A stretch of DNA of 64,000 nucleotides, taken from positions 1,160,501 to 1,224,500 of the forward strand of contig NZ_CP136684.1 of the NCBI RefSeq assembly GCF_032921865.1. The letters are read 5' to 3'. The notes below the pieces were generated by a model that did not search any database, had not been told where the DNA came from, and saw only the letters and a list, made by a program, of their open reading frames with translations. The translations under genes and the position numbers were made by a program. Position 1 is the first letter of the stretch. Each line of letters starts with the position of its first letter. This document shows positions 53,919-62,883 of this stretch, one piece after another. This DNA is from Thalassospira lucentensis. Lineage in GTDB: Bacteria > Pseudomonadota > Alphaproteobacteria > Rhodospirillales > Thalassospiraceae.

Positions 53919-54944
53919 ATGATCATGCACCTTTTTCGTGTTTCTCCGGATGACGATGCGCTTCGCGGCGCCCTTTTAATGACCGGTGCTGCAATCCTTT
54001 TTGCGGCGATGGCAGTGCTTATCCGCTACATCACACGCGAAGTTCATCCGTTTGAAGCAGCCTTTTTCCGGAATCTGTTCGGGTTGATACCGATGATTCC
54101 CTGGATGTTGCGTGACCGGTTTGTTGGTCTGCGCACGCTTAAACTGAAACTGCATTTCATTCGGGCAGTGATCGGGCTGGCCGGAATGCTGTGTCTGTTC
54201 TCGGCCCTCGCAATCGCCCCTGCCGCACAGGTCATCGCGATCAATTTCACCGTCCCGATCCTGACCACCATCCTTGCAGCCCTTATCCTGCGTGAGACCG
54301 TCCGGGCGCGCCGTTGGTCCGCCGTGGTTCTTGGGTTTGTCGGCGCCATGATCATCGTGCGCCCGATTGGCCAAACTCTTGAAACCGGCGCAATTCTGGC
54401 CCTGTTGGCGACCCTGTTTACCGCCTGTGCCGTGACGACGGTCAAAATGCTTTCACGCAGTGAAAGTGCCAACGCCATCGTGACCTGGATGGGCATGATC
54501 ATGACGCCCCTGTCTCTGATCCCGGCAATTTTCTATTGGCAGCAACCAACATGGCAGCAACTCGCCATCCTTATTGCTATCGCCATTCTCGCAACTGCCG
54601 GGCAGCAGCTTTTTGTGCGTGCCAATCGCGCGGCTGACCAGTCCTACGTCATGGCGTTTGATTTCCTTCGCCTGCCATTTGTTGCCGTACTTGCCTTCAT
54701 CATGTTTGGTGAAACGGTTGATTTCTGGACCTGGGCCGGGGCATCGCTGATTATTGGATCAACACTTTACATCGCGCGACGCGAAGCTGTTCTGGCAAGG
54801 AATGAAAAACGCCGCCGCCGCATGCCGACAACAGCAGCAGCCGACTCACAGGCCATTCCGGTCACCAAGGCCAAAACCATCAATCCGCCTGAAGACACCC
54901 CAGAAGACAATACAGGAAACAGAACGGGCCGCATCGATGCGTAA
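53919..54944 (+). CDS. EamA/DMT-family transporter (tandem copy 1)
   Basis: Ten-helix exporter of about 341 residues, the first of three related genes in a row. It has the segment YITREVHPFEAAFFRNLFGL and the repeat-wide signature INFTVPILTTILAALILRETV, shown here in parts. The C-terminus after the last helix is about 50 residues, charged and probably disordered. Start: ATG at 53919, with ATG 53925 also possible and TTG 53916 less so. Its 3' end overlaps copy 2 by eight bases. Export of amino acids or derivatives is likely under the divergent Lrp-type regulator. Confidence 0.9.
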   Translation: MIMHLFRVSPDDDALRGALLMTGAAILFAAMAVLIRYITREVHPFEAAFFRNLFGLIPMIPWMLRDRFVGLRTLKLKLHFIRAVIGLAGMLCLFSALAIAPAAQVIAINFTVPILTTILAALILRETVRARRWSAVVLGFVGAMIIVRPIGQTLETGAILALLATLFTACAVTTVKMLSRSESANAIVTWMGMIMTPLSLIPAIFYWQQPTWQQLAILIAIAILATAGQQLFVRANRAADQSYVMAFDFLRLPFVAVLAFIMFGETVDFWTWAGASLIIGSTLYIARREAVLARNEKRRRRMPTTAAADSQAIPVTKAKTINPPEDTPEDNTGNRTGRIDA

Positions 54945-55887
54945 GTGGTTCAACAGCCTGCCGCCCTATCTTCAGGCATCGGTTTTCGCCGTGATCGCAT
55001 CACTTATGGCAGCCCTGTTTTCGGTCATTGTACGTATGGCGACCCGCGAGATTGATCCGTTGCAGGCGGTCTTCTTTCGCAACTTCTTCGGGCTTCTTTT
55101 TATCGCCCCCATCGCACTCAGGTCCGGTTTTGCTCGGCTGAAAACACACCGCATGCCGATGTTTCTGCTGCGTGCGTTCCTATCGATGGGTGCCATGAGC
55201 TTCTGGTTTTCAGCCCTTGCCTATATGCCGCTGGCCGAGGCGACGACGCTGAACTTTACCGTGCCACTTTTCGGAACGATCCTGGCTGCAATCTTTCTGG
55301 GTGAAACGGTCCGAAAATACCGTATCGCAGCCCTTTTTGCCGGTTTCGTTGGTGTCATCATCATCATCCGCCCCGGCAGCGAAACAATGCAACTGGCCAG
55401 CCTACTGCCGATTGCGGCGGCCCTCTGCATGGCAAGTGCCGGATTGACCATCAAGTCGCTGGCCAGAACTGAAAACAGCACCACCATCGTGCTTTACATG
55501 ATGCTGCTGACCACGCCACTAACGCTGGTGCCCGCCCTTTTCGTCTGGCAAACCCCAAGCCTGCAGGTATTGGGGCTGATGGCGCTGGGCGCCTTTATCG
55601 CCAACATCACCCAGATTTGTAACACCAACGCATTTCGCATCTATGATTACAGCTTTGTCGTCGGGTTCAATTATCTGCGCCTGCCGTTTGTCGTCGTCAT
55701 CGCATTGGTGATGTTTGGCGAAGTCCCCGAAATCTGGCTTCTGCCAGGTGCTGGTCTGATTATCGGATCCGCACTGTTCATTGCGCGTCGCGAAGCCAAA
55801 CTTGCCAAAGAAGCCAAGCGGATCAATCGAGGCCCATCACCTGCGGCAAGTGATCTTGACCCGCCACCCACGCGCGAAAATCACTGA
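54937..55887 (+). CDS. EamA/DMT-family transporter (tandem copy 2)
   Basis: Ten-helix exporter of 316 residues. The ATG at 54937 overlaps the end of copy 1 by eight bases; a longer frame from 54754 runs inside copy 1 and is a shadow. Shared with copies 1 and 3 are the opening (IVRMATREIDPLQAVFFRNFFG), LAEATTLNFTVPLFGTILAA and a two-repeat layout. It is closer to copy 3, which also has LAEATTLNFTVPLFGTILAA, than to copy 1. A 27-base gap leads to copy 3. Confidence 0.92.
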   Translation: MRKWFNSLPPYLQASVFAVIASLMAALFSVIVRMATREIDPLQAVFFRNFFGLLFIAPIALRSGFARLKTHRMPMFLLRAFLSMGAMSFWFSALAYMPLAEATTLNFTVPLFGTILAAIFLGETVRKYRIAALFAGFVGVIIIIRPGSETMQLASLLPIAAALCMASAGLTIKSLARTENSTTIVLYMMLLTTPLTLVPALFVWQTPSLQVLGLMALGAFIANITQICNTNAFRIYDYSFVVGFNYLRLPFVVVIALVMFGEVPEIWLLPGAGLIIGSALFIARREAKLAKEAKRINRGPSPAASDLDPPPTRENH

Positions 55888-55914
55888 TCGACCATTCAAA
55901 GGAACAAGTGTCTC

Positions 55915-56868
55915 ATGAAAAACTGGTTCAAGAATCAATCCGCCCCGGTTCAGGCCAGTTTTTATGCCCTTTCTGCGGCCATCCTTGCCGCCTGCTTTAC
56001 CCTGACAATCCGCTTTGCCACGGCTGAAATCCATCCCTATCAGGCGGTATTTCTGCGTTTCCTGTTTGGCCTGATAATGATTGCACCCATCGTGATGCAC
56101 CGTGGCCTTGGCGAACTGCGCACGAAACGCCTGCCGCTTCTGGGATTGCGTGGCGTATTGTCGGCGGCCGAAATGTGCCTGTGGTTTATGGCCGTTCTTT
56201 ATCTGCCACTGGCCGAGGCCACCACGCTGAACTTCACCGTGCCGCTGTTTGGCACCATTCTGGCAGCCCTGATTTTGCGCGAGACTGTGCGCATTCATCG
56301 CTGGCTGGCTGTTCTTGTCGGGTTTGTCGGTGTCGGACTGATCATCCAGCCGGGAACCGCTGCCATGCAACCGGCCAGTCTTTTGCCGATTGCCGCAGCC
56401 ATCTGTATGGCAAGTGCCGGTCTGATCACCAAACGGCTGGTTGCAACCGAAGGTACAACCGCCCTTCTGTTTTATCTGATGCTGATCACAACCCCGGTAT
56501 CCCTGATTCCGGCCCTGCTTGTCTGGCAAACGCCAAGCTGGCCGGTACTGGGCCTGATGGCGCTTGCCGCACTCATGATGAACGTCATGCAGGTGTGCAA
56601 TGTCAAAGCCCTGCAGCTGGCTGATTACAGTTTCTTTGTCGGCTTTTCCTATCTGCGACTGCCGATCATTGCCATTCTGGCCCTGATGCTGTTTGGCGAA
56701 ATTCCCGATATCTGGATATTGCCGGGCGGGGCACTGATCATCGCAGCAGCAATCTATGTTGCCCTGCGGGAGCGGAAAATCGGCAAATCCGTCACACCAA
56801 CCGTCCCCGATATCGCAGCACAAGACCCGGTTGCCGCAACACCGGAAGGCCGACATTCGGGCCCCTGA
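55915..56868 (+). CDS. EamA/DMT-family transporter (tandem copy 3)
   Basis: Ten-helix exporter of 317 residues, third of the tandem array. It begins MKNWFKNQSAPVQASFYALSA, close to the start of copy 2 (MRKWFNSLPPYLQASVFAV), and keeps the same LNFTVPLFGTILAALILRETV segment. The ATG has AAGGAAC about ten bases upstream. The whole array likely arose by gene duplication. Divergent substrate use is probable but not shown. Confidence 0.92.
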   Translation: MKNWFKNQSAPVQASFYALSAAILAACFTLTIRFATAEIHPYQAVFLRFLFGLIMIAPIVMHRGLGELRTKRLPLLGLRGVLSAAEMCLWFMAVLYLPLAEATTLNFTVPLFGTILAALILRETVRIHRWLAVLVGFVGVGLIIQPGTAAMQPASLLPIAAAICMASAGLITKRLVATEGTTALLFYLMLITTPVSLIPALLVWQTPSWPVLGLMALAALMMNVMQVCNVKALQLADYSFFVGFSYLRLPIIAILALMLFGEIPDIWILPGGALIIAAAIYVALRERKIGKSVTPTVPDIAAQDPVAATPEGRHSGP

Positions 56869-56964
56869 CACAACAAAGTCAAATGACCTTGCCCGATAAA
56901 CAAATAATTTGGTATAGAATTACCTATTATTTTTCACCGGACTGGATACAGGGAATTTGAAGCC

Positions 56965-57726
56965 ATGCAGGTCAAGGGATCCATCGCCATTGTCACCGGG
57001 GCTGCGTCCGGTCTTGGAGCTGCCACTGCACGTGTTCTTGCCAGCGCCGGAGCAAAAATCGCAGCCTTTGATTTGAACGAGGCCGGGGCCAAAGCCACAG
57101 CAGCCGAACTGGGTGGGATTGGTTATGGTGTTGATGTGTCGAACGCCAAAAGTGTCGAGGACGCGGTTTCGGATGTTATCGAAACACAAGGCATTCCATC
57201 CATTCTGGTAAACTGTGCAGGTATCCTGCAAGGCGAACGCATCGTCGGACGCGAAGGTCCGGCTGACCTTGAGGCTTTTGCGCGCGTGATCAACGTCAAC
57301 CTGATCGGCACGTTCAATATGATGCGCGTTGCTGCCACCGCCATGAGTCGCAATGAACCGACCGAAGGTGGTGAACGCGGTGTTATTGTCAATACCGCAT
57401 CCATCGCCGCCTACGAAGGCCAGATCGGACAAGCCGCCTATTCAGCATCCAAGGGTGGCGTAGCCGCAATGACCCTTCCAGCAGCACGCGAACTGGCCCG
57501 TCATGGCATCCGTGTTGTTTCGATTGCGCCTGGTATGTTTGGCACCCCGATGGTCACTGCCCTGCCCGATGAAATGCAGCAGGCGCTGGCGTCAAACATT
57601 CCCTTCCCGAAACGCCTTGGCGATCCGGCAGAATATGGCCGACTGGCCCTGCATATCTGCGAAAACGAAATGATCAACGGCGAAACCATCCGGATCGATG
57701 GCGCGGTCAGGCTGGAACCCAAATAA
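56965..57726 (+). CDS. Short-chain dehydrogenase, 3-hydroxyacyl-CoA dehydrogenase type 2-like
   Basis: NAD-dependent SDR of 253 residues. The cofactor motif TGAASGLG is at residues 12-19, followed by NCAGIL, and the catalytic Ser-Tyr-Lys set appears as [10 protein letters not shown] and YSASKGGV. The sequence [26 protein letters not shown] and the end [12 protein letters not shown] match 3-hydroxyacyl-CoA dehydrogenase type 2 (HSD17B10-like), which acts on short and 2-methyl-branched hydroxyacyl-CoA, as in isoleucine breakdown. Monocistronic, with a strong terminator. Confidence 0.92.
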   Translation: MQVKGSIAIVTGAASGLGAATARVLASAGAKIAAFDLNEAGAKATAAELGGIGYGVDVSNAKSVEDAVSDVIETQGIPSILVNCAGILQGERIVGREGPADLEAFARVINVNLIGTFNMMRVAATAMSRNEPTEGGERGVIVNTASIAAYEGQIGQAAYSASKGGVAAMTLPAARELARHGIRVVSIAPGMFGTPMVTALPDEMQQALASNIPFPKRLGDPAEYGRLALHICENEMINGETIRIDGAVRLEPK

Positions 57727-57741
57727 GCCCTGCTGCCACGA

Positions 57742-57778
57742 AAAACGCCCTGCCAGTCCCACAATGGCAGGGCGTTTT
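57742..57778. terminator. Bidirectional intrinsic terminator after the SDR gene
   Basis: Perfect 14-base stem AAAACGCCCTGCCA (57742-57755) with its complement (57765-57778), nine-base loop and flanking A and T runs. It serves the SDR gene and the convergent phhB. Confidence 0.94.
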
Positions 57779-57799
57779 CTTTCTGACGCATCACGCAGC

Positions 57800-58090
57800 T
57801 TAATGCGATACAACCGTTTCGGCAAAGGTCGCCAAATCGATATCCTTTTGCGTCACGCCACCCGCATCATGCGTTGTCAGCGTAACCCCCACCTTGTTGT
57901 ATACATTGAACCATTCCGGATGGTGGTTCATCTTTTCGGCCTGCATCGCAACTCGCGTCATGAAACCGAATGCCGAATTGAAATCGCCGAACATATAAAT
58001 CTTGCCGATTGATAACCCGTCTTCTGCCAGATCCCATCCATCCAGCTTGGCAATTGCGGCTTCGATGGCGGTTTTGTCCAGTTTGCTCAT
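57800..58090 (-). CDS. phhB: Pterin-4a-carbinolamine dehydratase
   Basis: Dehydrates 4a-hydroxytetrahydrobiopterin, recycling the pterin cofactor of phenylalanine hydroxylase, and can have a role in pterin synthesis; 96 residues. The active-site His-His-Pro-Glu-Trp is present as [15 protein letters not shown], and [12 protein letters not shown] ends the fold. The ATG at 58090 has AGGAGGT five bases upstream and is clearly better than 58105. No phenylalanine hydroxylase is in this window. Confidence 0.96.
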   Translation of the reverse strand: MSKLDKTAIEAAIAKLDGWDLAEDGLSIGKIYMFGDFNSAFGFMTRVAMQAEKMNHHPEWFNVYNKVGVTLTTHDAGGVTQKDIDLATFAETVVSH

Positions 58091-58132
58091 TGTGACCTCC
58101 TGCATTTTTCGTTGCCCTATTGGACCATAAAA

Positions 58133-58774
58133 TCAGTTTGTGCCCAACAACCGATGCACCCTGTCGCGCAAGACCGGTAAAAGGTCGACTTCGAACCACG
58201 GGTTCTTTTTAATCCAGCCGGTATTGCGCCAGCTTGGATGAGGCATCGGCAGCAATCCGTCTGGCAAATATTCGTCAAATCGATGCACCGTTTCAGTCAT
58301 GCTTTTTGCACGGCGCGGGCCAAGATAACGTTCCTGTGCATATTGCCCGATCAAAAGTGTCAGGCCGATATCAGGCAAATGTCGTAACAATTCATCATGC
58401 CATGTCGGGGCACATTCGGGGCGCGGCGGTAAATCGCCGCCACGTTCAAACCGGCCAGGATAACAGAATCCCATCGGCATGATTGCAAGTTTGGCCGGGT
58501 CATAGAAATCCTCGACCGTCATTTGCAGCCAGTCGCGCAACCGGTCCCCCGATGCATCGTTCCATGGCAAGCTGGTTTCATGCACCCTCGTCCCCGGGGC
58601 CTGCCCGATCACAAGGATTTTCGCACCTGCGGCCATCCGCACAACCGGACGCGGCCCCAGCGGCAACGCACCTTCGCATATCCGGCAGGCCCGGACATTG
58701 ACCAGAAGATCGTCGAGCGCCGGGTCATCACCCGGCGGATCGATTTCGGGAAGCTCGCCGGTCACTCCGGCCAT
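58133..58774 (-). CDS. Uracil-DNA glycosylase superfamily protein with an Fe-S type cysteine set
   Basis: DNA repair enzyme candidate of 213 residues. The first active-site motif is GQAPGTRVHE, continuing LPWNDASGDRLR, and the second is MPHPSWRNTG with the conserved His. Four cysteines (C30-x2-C33, C104 and C121) have the spacing expected for the 4Fe-4S cluster of family 4/5 uracil-DNA glycosylases. WNDASG at the motif-1 extension differs from the FVGRAG form of standard family 4 enzymes. AGGAG lies six bases before the ATG. Activity on uracil is probable but not certain. Confidence 0.85.
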   Translation of the reverse strand: MAGVTGELPEIDPPGDDPALDDLLVNVRACRICEGALPLGPRPVVRMAAGAKILVIGQAPGTRVHETSLPWNDASGDRLRDWLQMTVEDFYDPAKLAIMPMGFCYPGRFERGGDLPPRPECAPTWHDELLRHLPDIGLTLLIGQYAQERYLGPRRAKSMTETVHRFDEYLPDGLLPMPHPSWRNTGWIKKNPWFEVDLLPVLRDRVHRLLGTN

Positions 58775-58801
58775 TGCATGCTCCTGCTTTGTTGCTTCTG
58801 C

Positions 58802-59467
58802 CTATGTGTCGGAAATCTCGCCACCGGCGACCACCCATTCCTCGGCCAGAGCATCGCGATACCATTCGACCATCTCGGGAAGGCCAAGTATTGCTTCCAT
58901 ATAAGCATTGCCAACAGGATCAAGCGACACGCCATAAGTTTTGAAACGGGTTACGACCGGTGCAAACATCGCATCGGCAATCGAAAAATGACCGAACAGA
59001 AAATCACCGCCCTGCCCGTATTGGGCCCGGCAGGTTTTAAAAATCTCACCAATTCGCGCGATGTCCTTCTTAACACCCTCTCCCCGACCCCGGCCCGGCA
59101 GGCTTTTGCGTAAATTCATCGGCATATTGCTGCGCAATGCGGTAAACCCGCCATGCATTTCCAGTGAAACCGACCGCGCAATCGCGCGCACATCAAGATC
59201 AAGCGGCCATAGCATGGCATCTGGCCTGCTATCGGCGAAATATTCCAGAATGCTTAATGCCTCCCAAATGGTTTTGCGGCCATCAAACAGGGACGGAACC
59301 TTTTTGCTGGGCGAAAAAATCTCGGCCTTGGCATGCCATTCCTCGGTATAAAGCGGGATCAGCTTTTCCTCGAAATCAATCCCGGCCACGCGCAGACCAA
59401 GCCACGCACGAAGCGACCAGGAAGAATAATTTTTGTTGCCGATATAAAGAACGGGGCGCGTTTCCAT
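58802..59467 (-). CDS. Glutathione S-transferase family protein
   Basis: Glutathione transferase of 221 residues. The N-terminal thioredoxin-like domain has the serine active-site region NYSSWSLRAWLGL and the cis-Pro segment KKVPSLFDG, then an all-helical C-terminal domain. The serine form groups it with Zeta/Theta-like bacterial enzymes. The ATG at 59467 gives the usual N-terminus; ATG 59485 would add six residues. Substrate is not known. Confidence 0.92.
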   Translation of the reverse strand: METRPVLYIGNKNYSSWSLRAWLGLRVAGIDFEEKLIPLYTEEWHAKAEIFSPSKKVPSLFDGRKTIWEALSILEYFADSRPDAMLWPLDLDVRAIARSVSLEMHGGFTALRSNMPMNLRKSLPGRGRGEGVKKDIARIGEIFKTCRAQYGQGGDFLFGHFSIADAMFAPVVTRFKTYGVSLDPVGNAYMEAILGLPEMVEWYRDALAEEWVVAGGEISDT

Positions 59468-59803
59468 TGCGGTATCCTTTATCAAACGGATGATGGTGGC
59501 AGACCACTATCGGGGCTTTCAAAATCCGGTTCAAGACCGTTGCATCGCTGATTTTCGTTTGCCGTTTTACCGTACCCGAACGTCTTCTTTTGCATATGGC
59601 AATGCCATGTCCCTTCGACGGCCAGAACAGATCATCATCCGCATGATATTTCCGCATACGGGGTTTTCTTTTGGGCGATTGCCGATTGACGGTGGCATCC
59701 GTAAGATCGGATTCATATCTCGCCGTAGGAAACGTTGTCGGCCACCCTGTCCATGGGTCTTCTCCCGGCAACGCCAACATGCCACCACAAGGGAAGTGTC
59801 AAA
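59468..59803. other. Divergent intergenic region between GST and leucyl aminopeptidase
   Basis: This 336-base region separates two divergent genes and should hold their promoters. Open frames in it have no plausible ribosome site or family pattern. No hairpin, repeat or operator stands out. Confidence 0.4.
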
Positions 59804-61204
59804 TTGTTCGATCACATCATCGCGTCTGAAAAATCGTCCAACCCGATCCGCATTACGGCCGTCGCCGAAGCCGATTTCAAAAACTGGCTCGGCAAACAAA
59901 CTAATGGTCATCAGGCATGGGTCAAATCTTCCGGCTATGAGGGCAAACGCGGCACCCATCTTGCCCTGCCCGGCGAAGCGGGCGCCTATCAGACCGTTGT
60001 GATCAGCTATGTCGATGATGCAAAAACCCAGTGGGATTTTGCGGCACTGCCCGGTGCGTTGCCTGCGGGCGAATATATCCTGACCGATGATGTCACGGAA
60101 AATGATGCAGTCTGTGAAAAGGCCGTTCTTGGTCTTTATCTTGGCGGATACCGGTTTGATCGTTACCGCAAGTCGGATGCCAGCACCGCCAAACGGGCCC
60201 TTTTTGCCATTCCGGCAAACGAGGCGGCCAAGCGTGCCGAGAATATCGCACGCGGCATTGGCCTTGCCCGCGATCTGATCAATATCCCGGCCAATGACAT
60301 GGGCCCCGAGGAACTCGAAGCCGCCGCACGCCGCCTTGGCGAGGAATTCGGCGCAAAGGTCACCAGCATCGTTGGCGAAGATTTGAACAAGCGAAACTTC
60401 CCGGCGATCTATACCGTCGGCAAGGGCAGCGACCGCGACCCGCGCCTGATCGATCTGCGCTGGGGCGATGAAAGCGCACCCAAAATCACACTGGTCGGCA
60501 AGGGTGTCTGTTTTGATACCGGTGGCTATGACCTGAAACCGTCCAGCAACATGCTGCTGATGAAAAAGGATATGGGCGGCTCGGCACAGGTTCTTGGTCT
60601 GGCGCGCATGATCATGGCAGCCGGTCTTCCGGTTCGTCTGCGCGTTCTGATCCCGGCTGTTGAAAACATGGTATCGGGCAAGGCATATCGGCCAAGCGAC
60701 ATTCTTCAGACCCGCAAGGGCATCACGGTTGAAGTTGGCAATACCGATGCCGAAGGTCGGCTAGTCCTGTCCGATGCGCTGACCGAAGCCGTCGCCGAGG
60801 ATCCGGAAATGCTTCTGGACTTCGCGACCCTGACCGGGGCGGCACGTGTTGCACTGGGCCTTGGTCTGCCTGCCCTGTTTTCCAATAACGATGATCTTGC
60901 CAATGGGCTTCTCGAAAACGGCCTGGCGCTGAACGATCCGATGTGGCGCCTGCCGCTGTGGGATGATTATCGCCCGATGCTTGATAGCAAGGCAGCCGAC
61001 ATGAACAACATTTCCGGATCGCCCTATGGCGGGGCAATCATCGCCGCTCTGTTCCTTGATCGTTTCGCCGAGGGCGCAAAAGCCTGGGCACATATTGACC
61101 TGATGGCGTGGAATCCTTCTGCCCGCCCGGGACGCCCCGAAGGCGGTGAAGCCCAAGGCATTCGGGCTGCTTTCAAGCTGATCGCGGATCGTTACGGAAA
61201 GTAA
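59804..61204 (+). CDS. Leucyl aminopeptidase family protein (M17)
   Basis: Zinc or manganese aminopeptidase, about 466 residues, removing N-terminal residues from peptides in the cytoplasm. The M17 catalytic signature is NTDAEGRLVL near residue 338, with metal-binding KGVCFDTGGYDLKPS and MKKDMGGSAQV earlier. The N-terminal domain is divergent, as in the short PepA-like enzymes of alphaproteobacteria. Start choice: a TTG at 59804 with AAGGGA upstream gives an N-terminus of LFDHIIASEK; an ATG at 59735 has no ribosome site and adds 23 unlikely residues. Confidence 0.92.
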   Translation: MFDHIIASEKSSNPIRITAVAEADFKNWLGKQTNGHQAWVKSSGYEGKRGTHLALPGEAGAYQTVVISYVDDAKTQWDFAALPGALPAGEYILTDDVTENDAVCEKAVLGLYLGGYRFDRYRKSDASTAKRALFAIPANEAAKRAENIARGIGLARDLINIPANDMGPEELEAAARRLGEEFGAKVTSIVGEDLNKRNFPAIYTVGKGSDRDPRLIDLRWGDESAPKITLVGKGVCFDTGGYDLKPSSNMLLMKKDMGGSAQVLGLARMIMAAGLPVRLRVLIPAVENMVSGKAYRPSDILQTRKGITVEVGNTDAEGRLVLSDALTEAVAEDPEMLLDFATLTGAARVALGLGLPALFSNNDDLANGLLENGLALNDPMWRLPLWDDYRPMLDSKAADMNNISGSPYGGAIIAALFLDRFAEGAKAWAHIDLMAWNPSARPGRPEGGEAQGIRAAFKLIADRYGK

Positions 61205-61298
61205 ACGTTCAGTTTTTCCCAATTAGACCTTTGACATCTGTGCAGGGGTCAGGTAGACAGATTACGTATTCGTAACAAATTAATTGTTGGGCACAGGC

Positions 61299-61646
61299 AT
61301 GTCGATCGAGATCAAACCGTCTCAGGCGCTTGACCTTTGGCGTATCGCGATTGTGGAAAGTGTGCGTCGGGACTCTCCCGACCTATCGGCCCGCCAGATG
61401 GCCCTTATGCTAACTGTTTACCTGACCCCGGCCCCGCATACCGTGCGTGGCCTTTCGGATGCACTTAACATCTCCAAACCGGCCATTACACGTGCACTTG
61501 ACCGCCTCAGTTCGCTGGGTATGGTCAAACGCAAGGTTGACGAGGACGACCGTCGCTCGGTCCTGATTCAGCGCACGGTAAAGGGTTCCGTTTTCCTCCG
61601 CGAATTCGGCGACATTATCGTCGCTGCCGGCAAGAAAACCGAATAG
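61299..61646 (+). CDS. MarR-type winged-helix regulator, short
   Basis: Transcription factor of about 115 residues, shorter than the usual 140-150 because dimerisation helices at both ends are reduced. The recognition region is VRGLSDALNISKPAITRALDRLSSLGMV, over two helices, followed by the wing KVDEDDRRSVLIQRT with the typical Asp-Asp-Arg-Arg. ATG at 61299 is chosen; a TTG at 61284 is possible. It has no close same-strand partner, so its target is not evident. Confidence 0.88.
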   Translation: MSIEIKPSQALDLWRIAIVESVRRDSPDLSARQMALMLTVYLTPAPHTVRGLSDALNISKPAITRALDRLSSLGMVKRKVDEDDRRSVLIQRTVKGSVFLREFGDIIVAAGKKTE

Positions 61647-61970
61647 CCGAGGCTTTCGAGCCAAGTTTTTTCGGGTGTCACTGCCATCGGCAAGCAGAAT
61701 TCACCCGGTTTTTGGCAGCCAAGAATTGGCAAGAGTGCGGAATTCCGCCAAATGGGGCAGATTTTCTGTCCCATCCTTTCTTACCCCACCTTCCCACACG
61801 TAAGAATAGCCAACAAACAGACCAGTTGGTTTGTTCAGAGTTTTTGCGTCCGGGCATTTGATCTTTGATTTAATCTTTTGATATCAAAAACTTATATCGA
61901 AACACCCGCGCATAGAGCCGCAACATACACTCCGTGACACAAGAAGTTTCTGCTTACCCCAGATTTCGGC
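61647..61970. other. Intergenic region between the MarR-type gene and a LysE-type exporter
   Basis: This 324-base convergent region is AT-rich after 61780. It has an imperfect hairpin at 61753-61772 (TGGGGCAGA and TCTGTCCCA with one mismatch) that may end the MarR transcript, and a perfect seven-base inverted repeat AACAAAC/GTTTGTT (61812-61818, 61829-61835). No coding sequence is evident. Confidence 0.45.
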
Positions 61971-62639
61971 TTAACGGGTCTTGGCAATACTTTCCGGCAT
62001 GTCAATCAAGGACAAAAGCAGGGCCGCAACAATCAAAACACCGCCGCTGACACGGCCAATTGTGTTTTTCCCACCGCGTTTTATCAGCCAGGGCATCAGA
62101 CGGGCGGCGCCCATCGCATATATCATTACGAATGTGTAATCAAAAATCACAAAGGTGGTTCCAAGAATCATCAACTGCGGCAAAAGTTCCGCCGACGGAT
62201 CGATGAATTGCGGAAACAGTGCTCCGAAAAAAGCAATCGCTTTCGGGTTGCCGGCTGCGACAAGGAAGCCTTCGCTGAACAGGCGACGTTTGCGCACGGG
62301 CTCAAACCCCGATGCTGAATTCATTTCGATATCGTTACCATCATTTCCTGCCTTGGATTTGCGCAGGATCGCTGTCACGCCGATAACAAACAGGAAAGCA
62401 ACACCGCACCATTTGACAACACCAAACGCCGTCGCCGAAGTCGCAAGCAACGCCCCCAGACCAACCGCGGCAATCACCATCTGGATCATGTTGGCGGTCA
62501 CATCGCCAAGTGCCGTAATCATTGTCGGGCGAGGACCATAACGCAACGAATGTGACATCCCGATCAGAACACTTGGACCCGGTGTCGCCACCATAAGTGA
62601 TACCAGTGCGCAAAAGCTGAGCCATGTTTCAATCGGCAT
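61971..62639 (-). CDS. LysE/RhtB-family amino-acid exporter
   Basis: Second LysE-type exporter of the window, 222 residues with six helices. The family motif is ATPGPSVLIGMSHSLRYG near residue 18, with GNPKAIAFFGALFPQFIDP after a basic loop (RKRRLF). It differs from the copy at 48826 and is not a recent duplicate. Standalone gene; substrate unknown, with amino acids or derivatives likely. Confidence 0.93.
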   Translation of the reverse strand: MPIETWLSFCALVSLMVATPGPSVLIGMSHSLRYGPRPTMITALGDVTANMIQMVIAAVGLGALLATSATAFGVVKWCGVAFLFVIGVTAILRKSKAGNDGNDIEMNSASGFEPVRKRRLFSEGFLVAAGNPKAIAFFGALFPQFIDPSAELLPQLMILGTTFVIFDYTFVMIYAMGAARLMPWLIKRGGKNTIGRVSGGVLIVAALLLSLIDMPESIAKTR

Positions 62640-62883
62640 TTCAATCCCCGGGTCACATCAAACGCCCTCGGAATATCACGCTCAAGCTCTCGAACAAGTG
62701 CACTCTGCGCACGGCTGGCATCCACCAGACCAAGTGCACAGGGAGTCACCGCCCCTGCCACATACAACCCGGTTCAAAACGCGTTGTATGGGAATGGACC
62801 AATCCGCAAAGATCGTTCAGGAATGGGGAGACAAATCATATGGCAAACGGCCACAAGGCATGCACAGGATTTGCAGGAGCGTC

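Noticed and set aside
55837-56871. A 344-codon minus-strand open frame opposite the third EamA gene
   Set aside because: It is antisense to a clear transporter gene, is rich in Gln, His, Gly and Cys as expected for a shadow, and has no domain.
59567-59959. A 130-codon minus-strand frame before leucyl aminopeptidase
   Set aside because: It overlaps the start of the aminopeptidase gene antisense, and has no family features.
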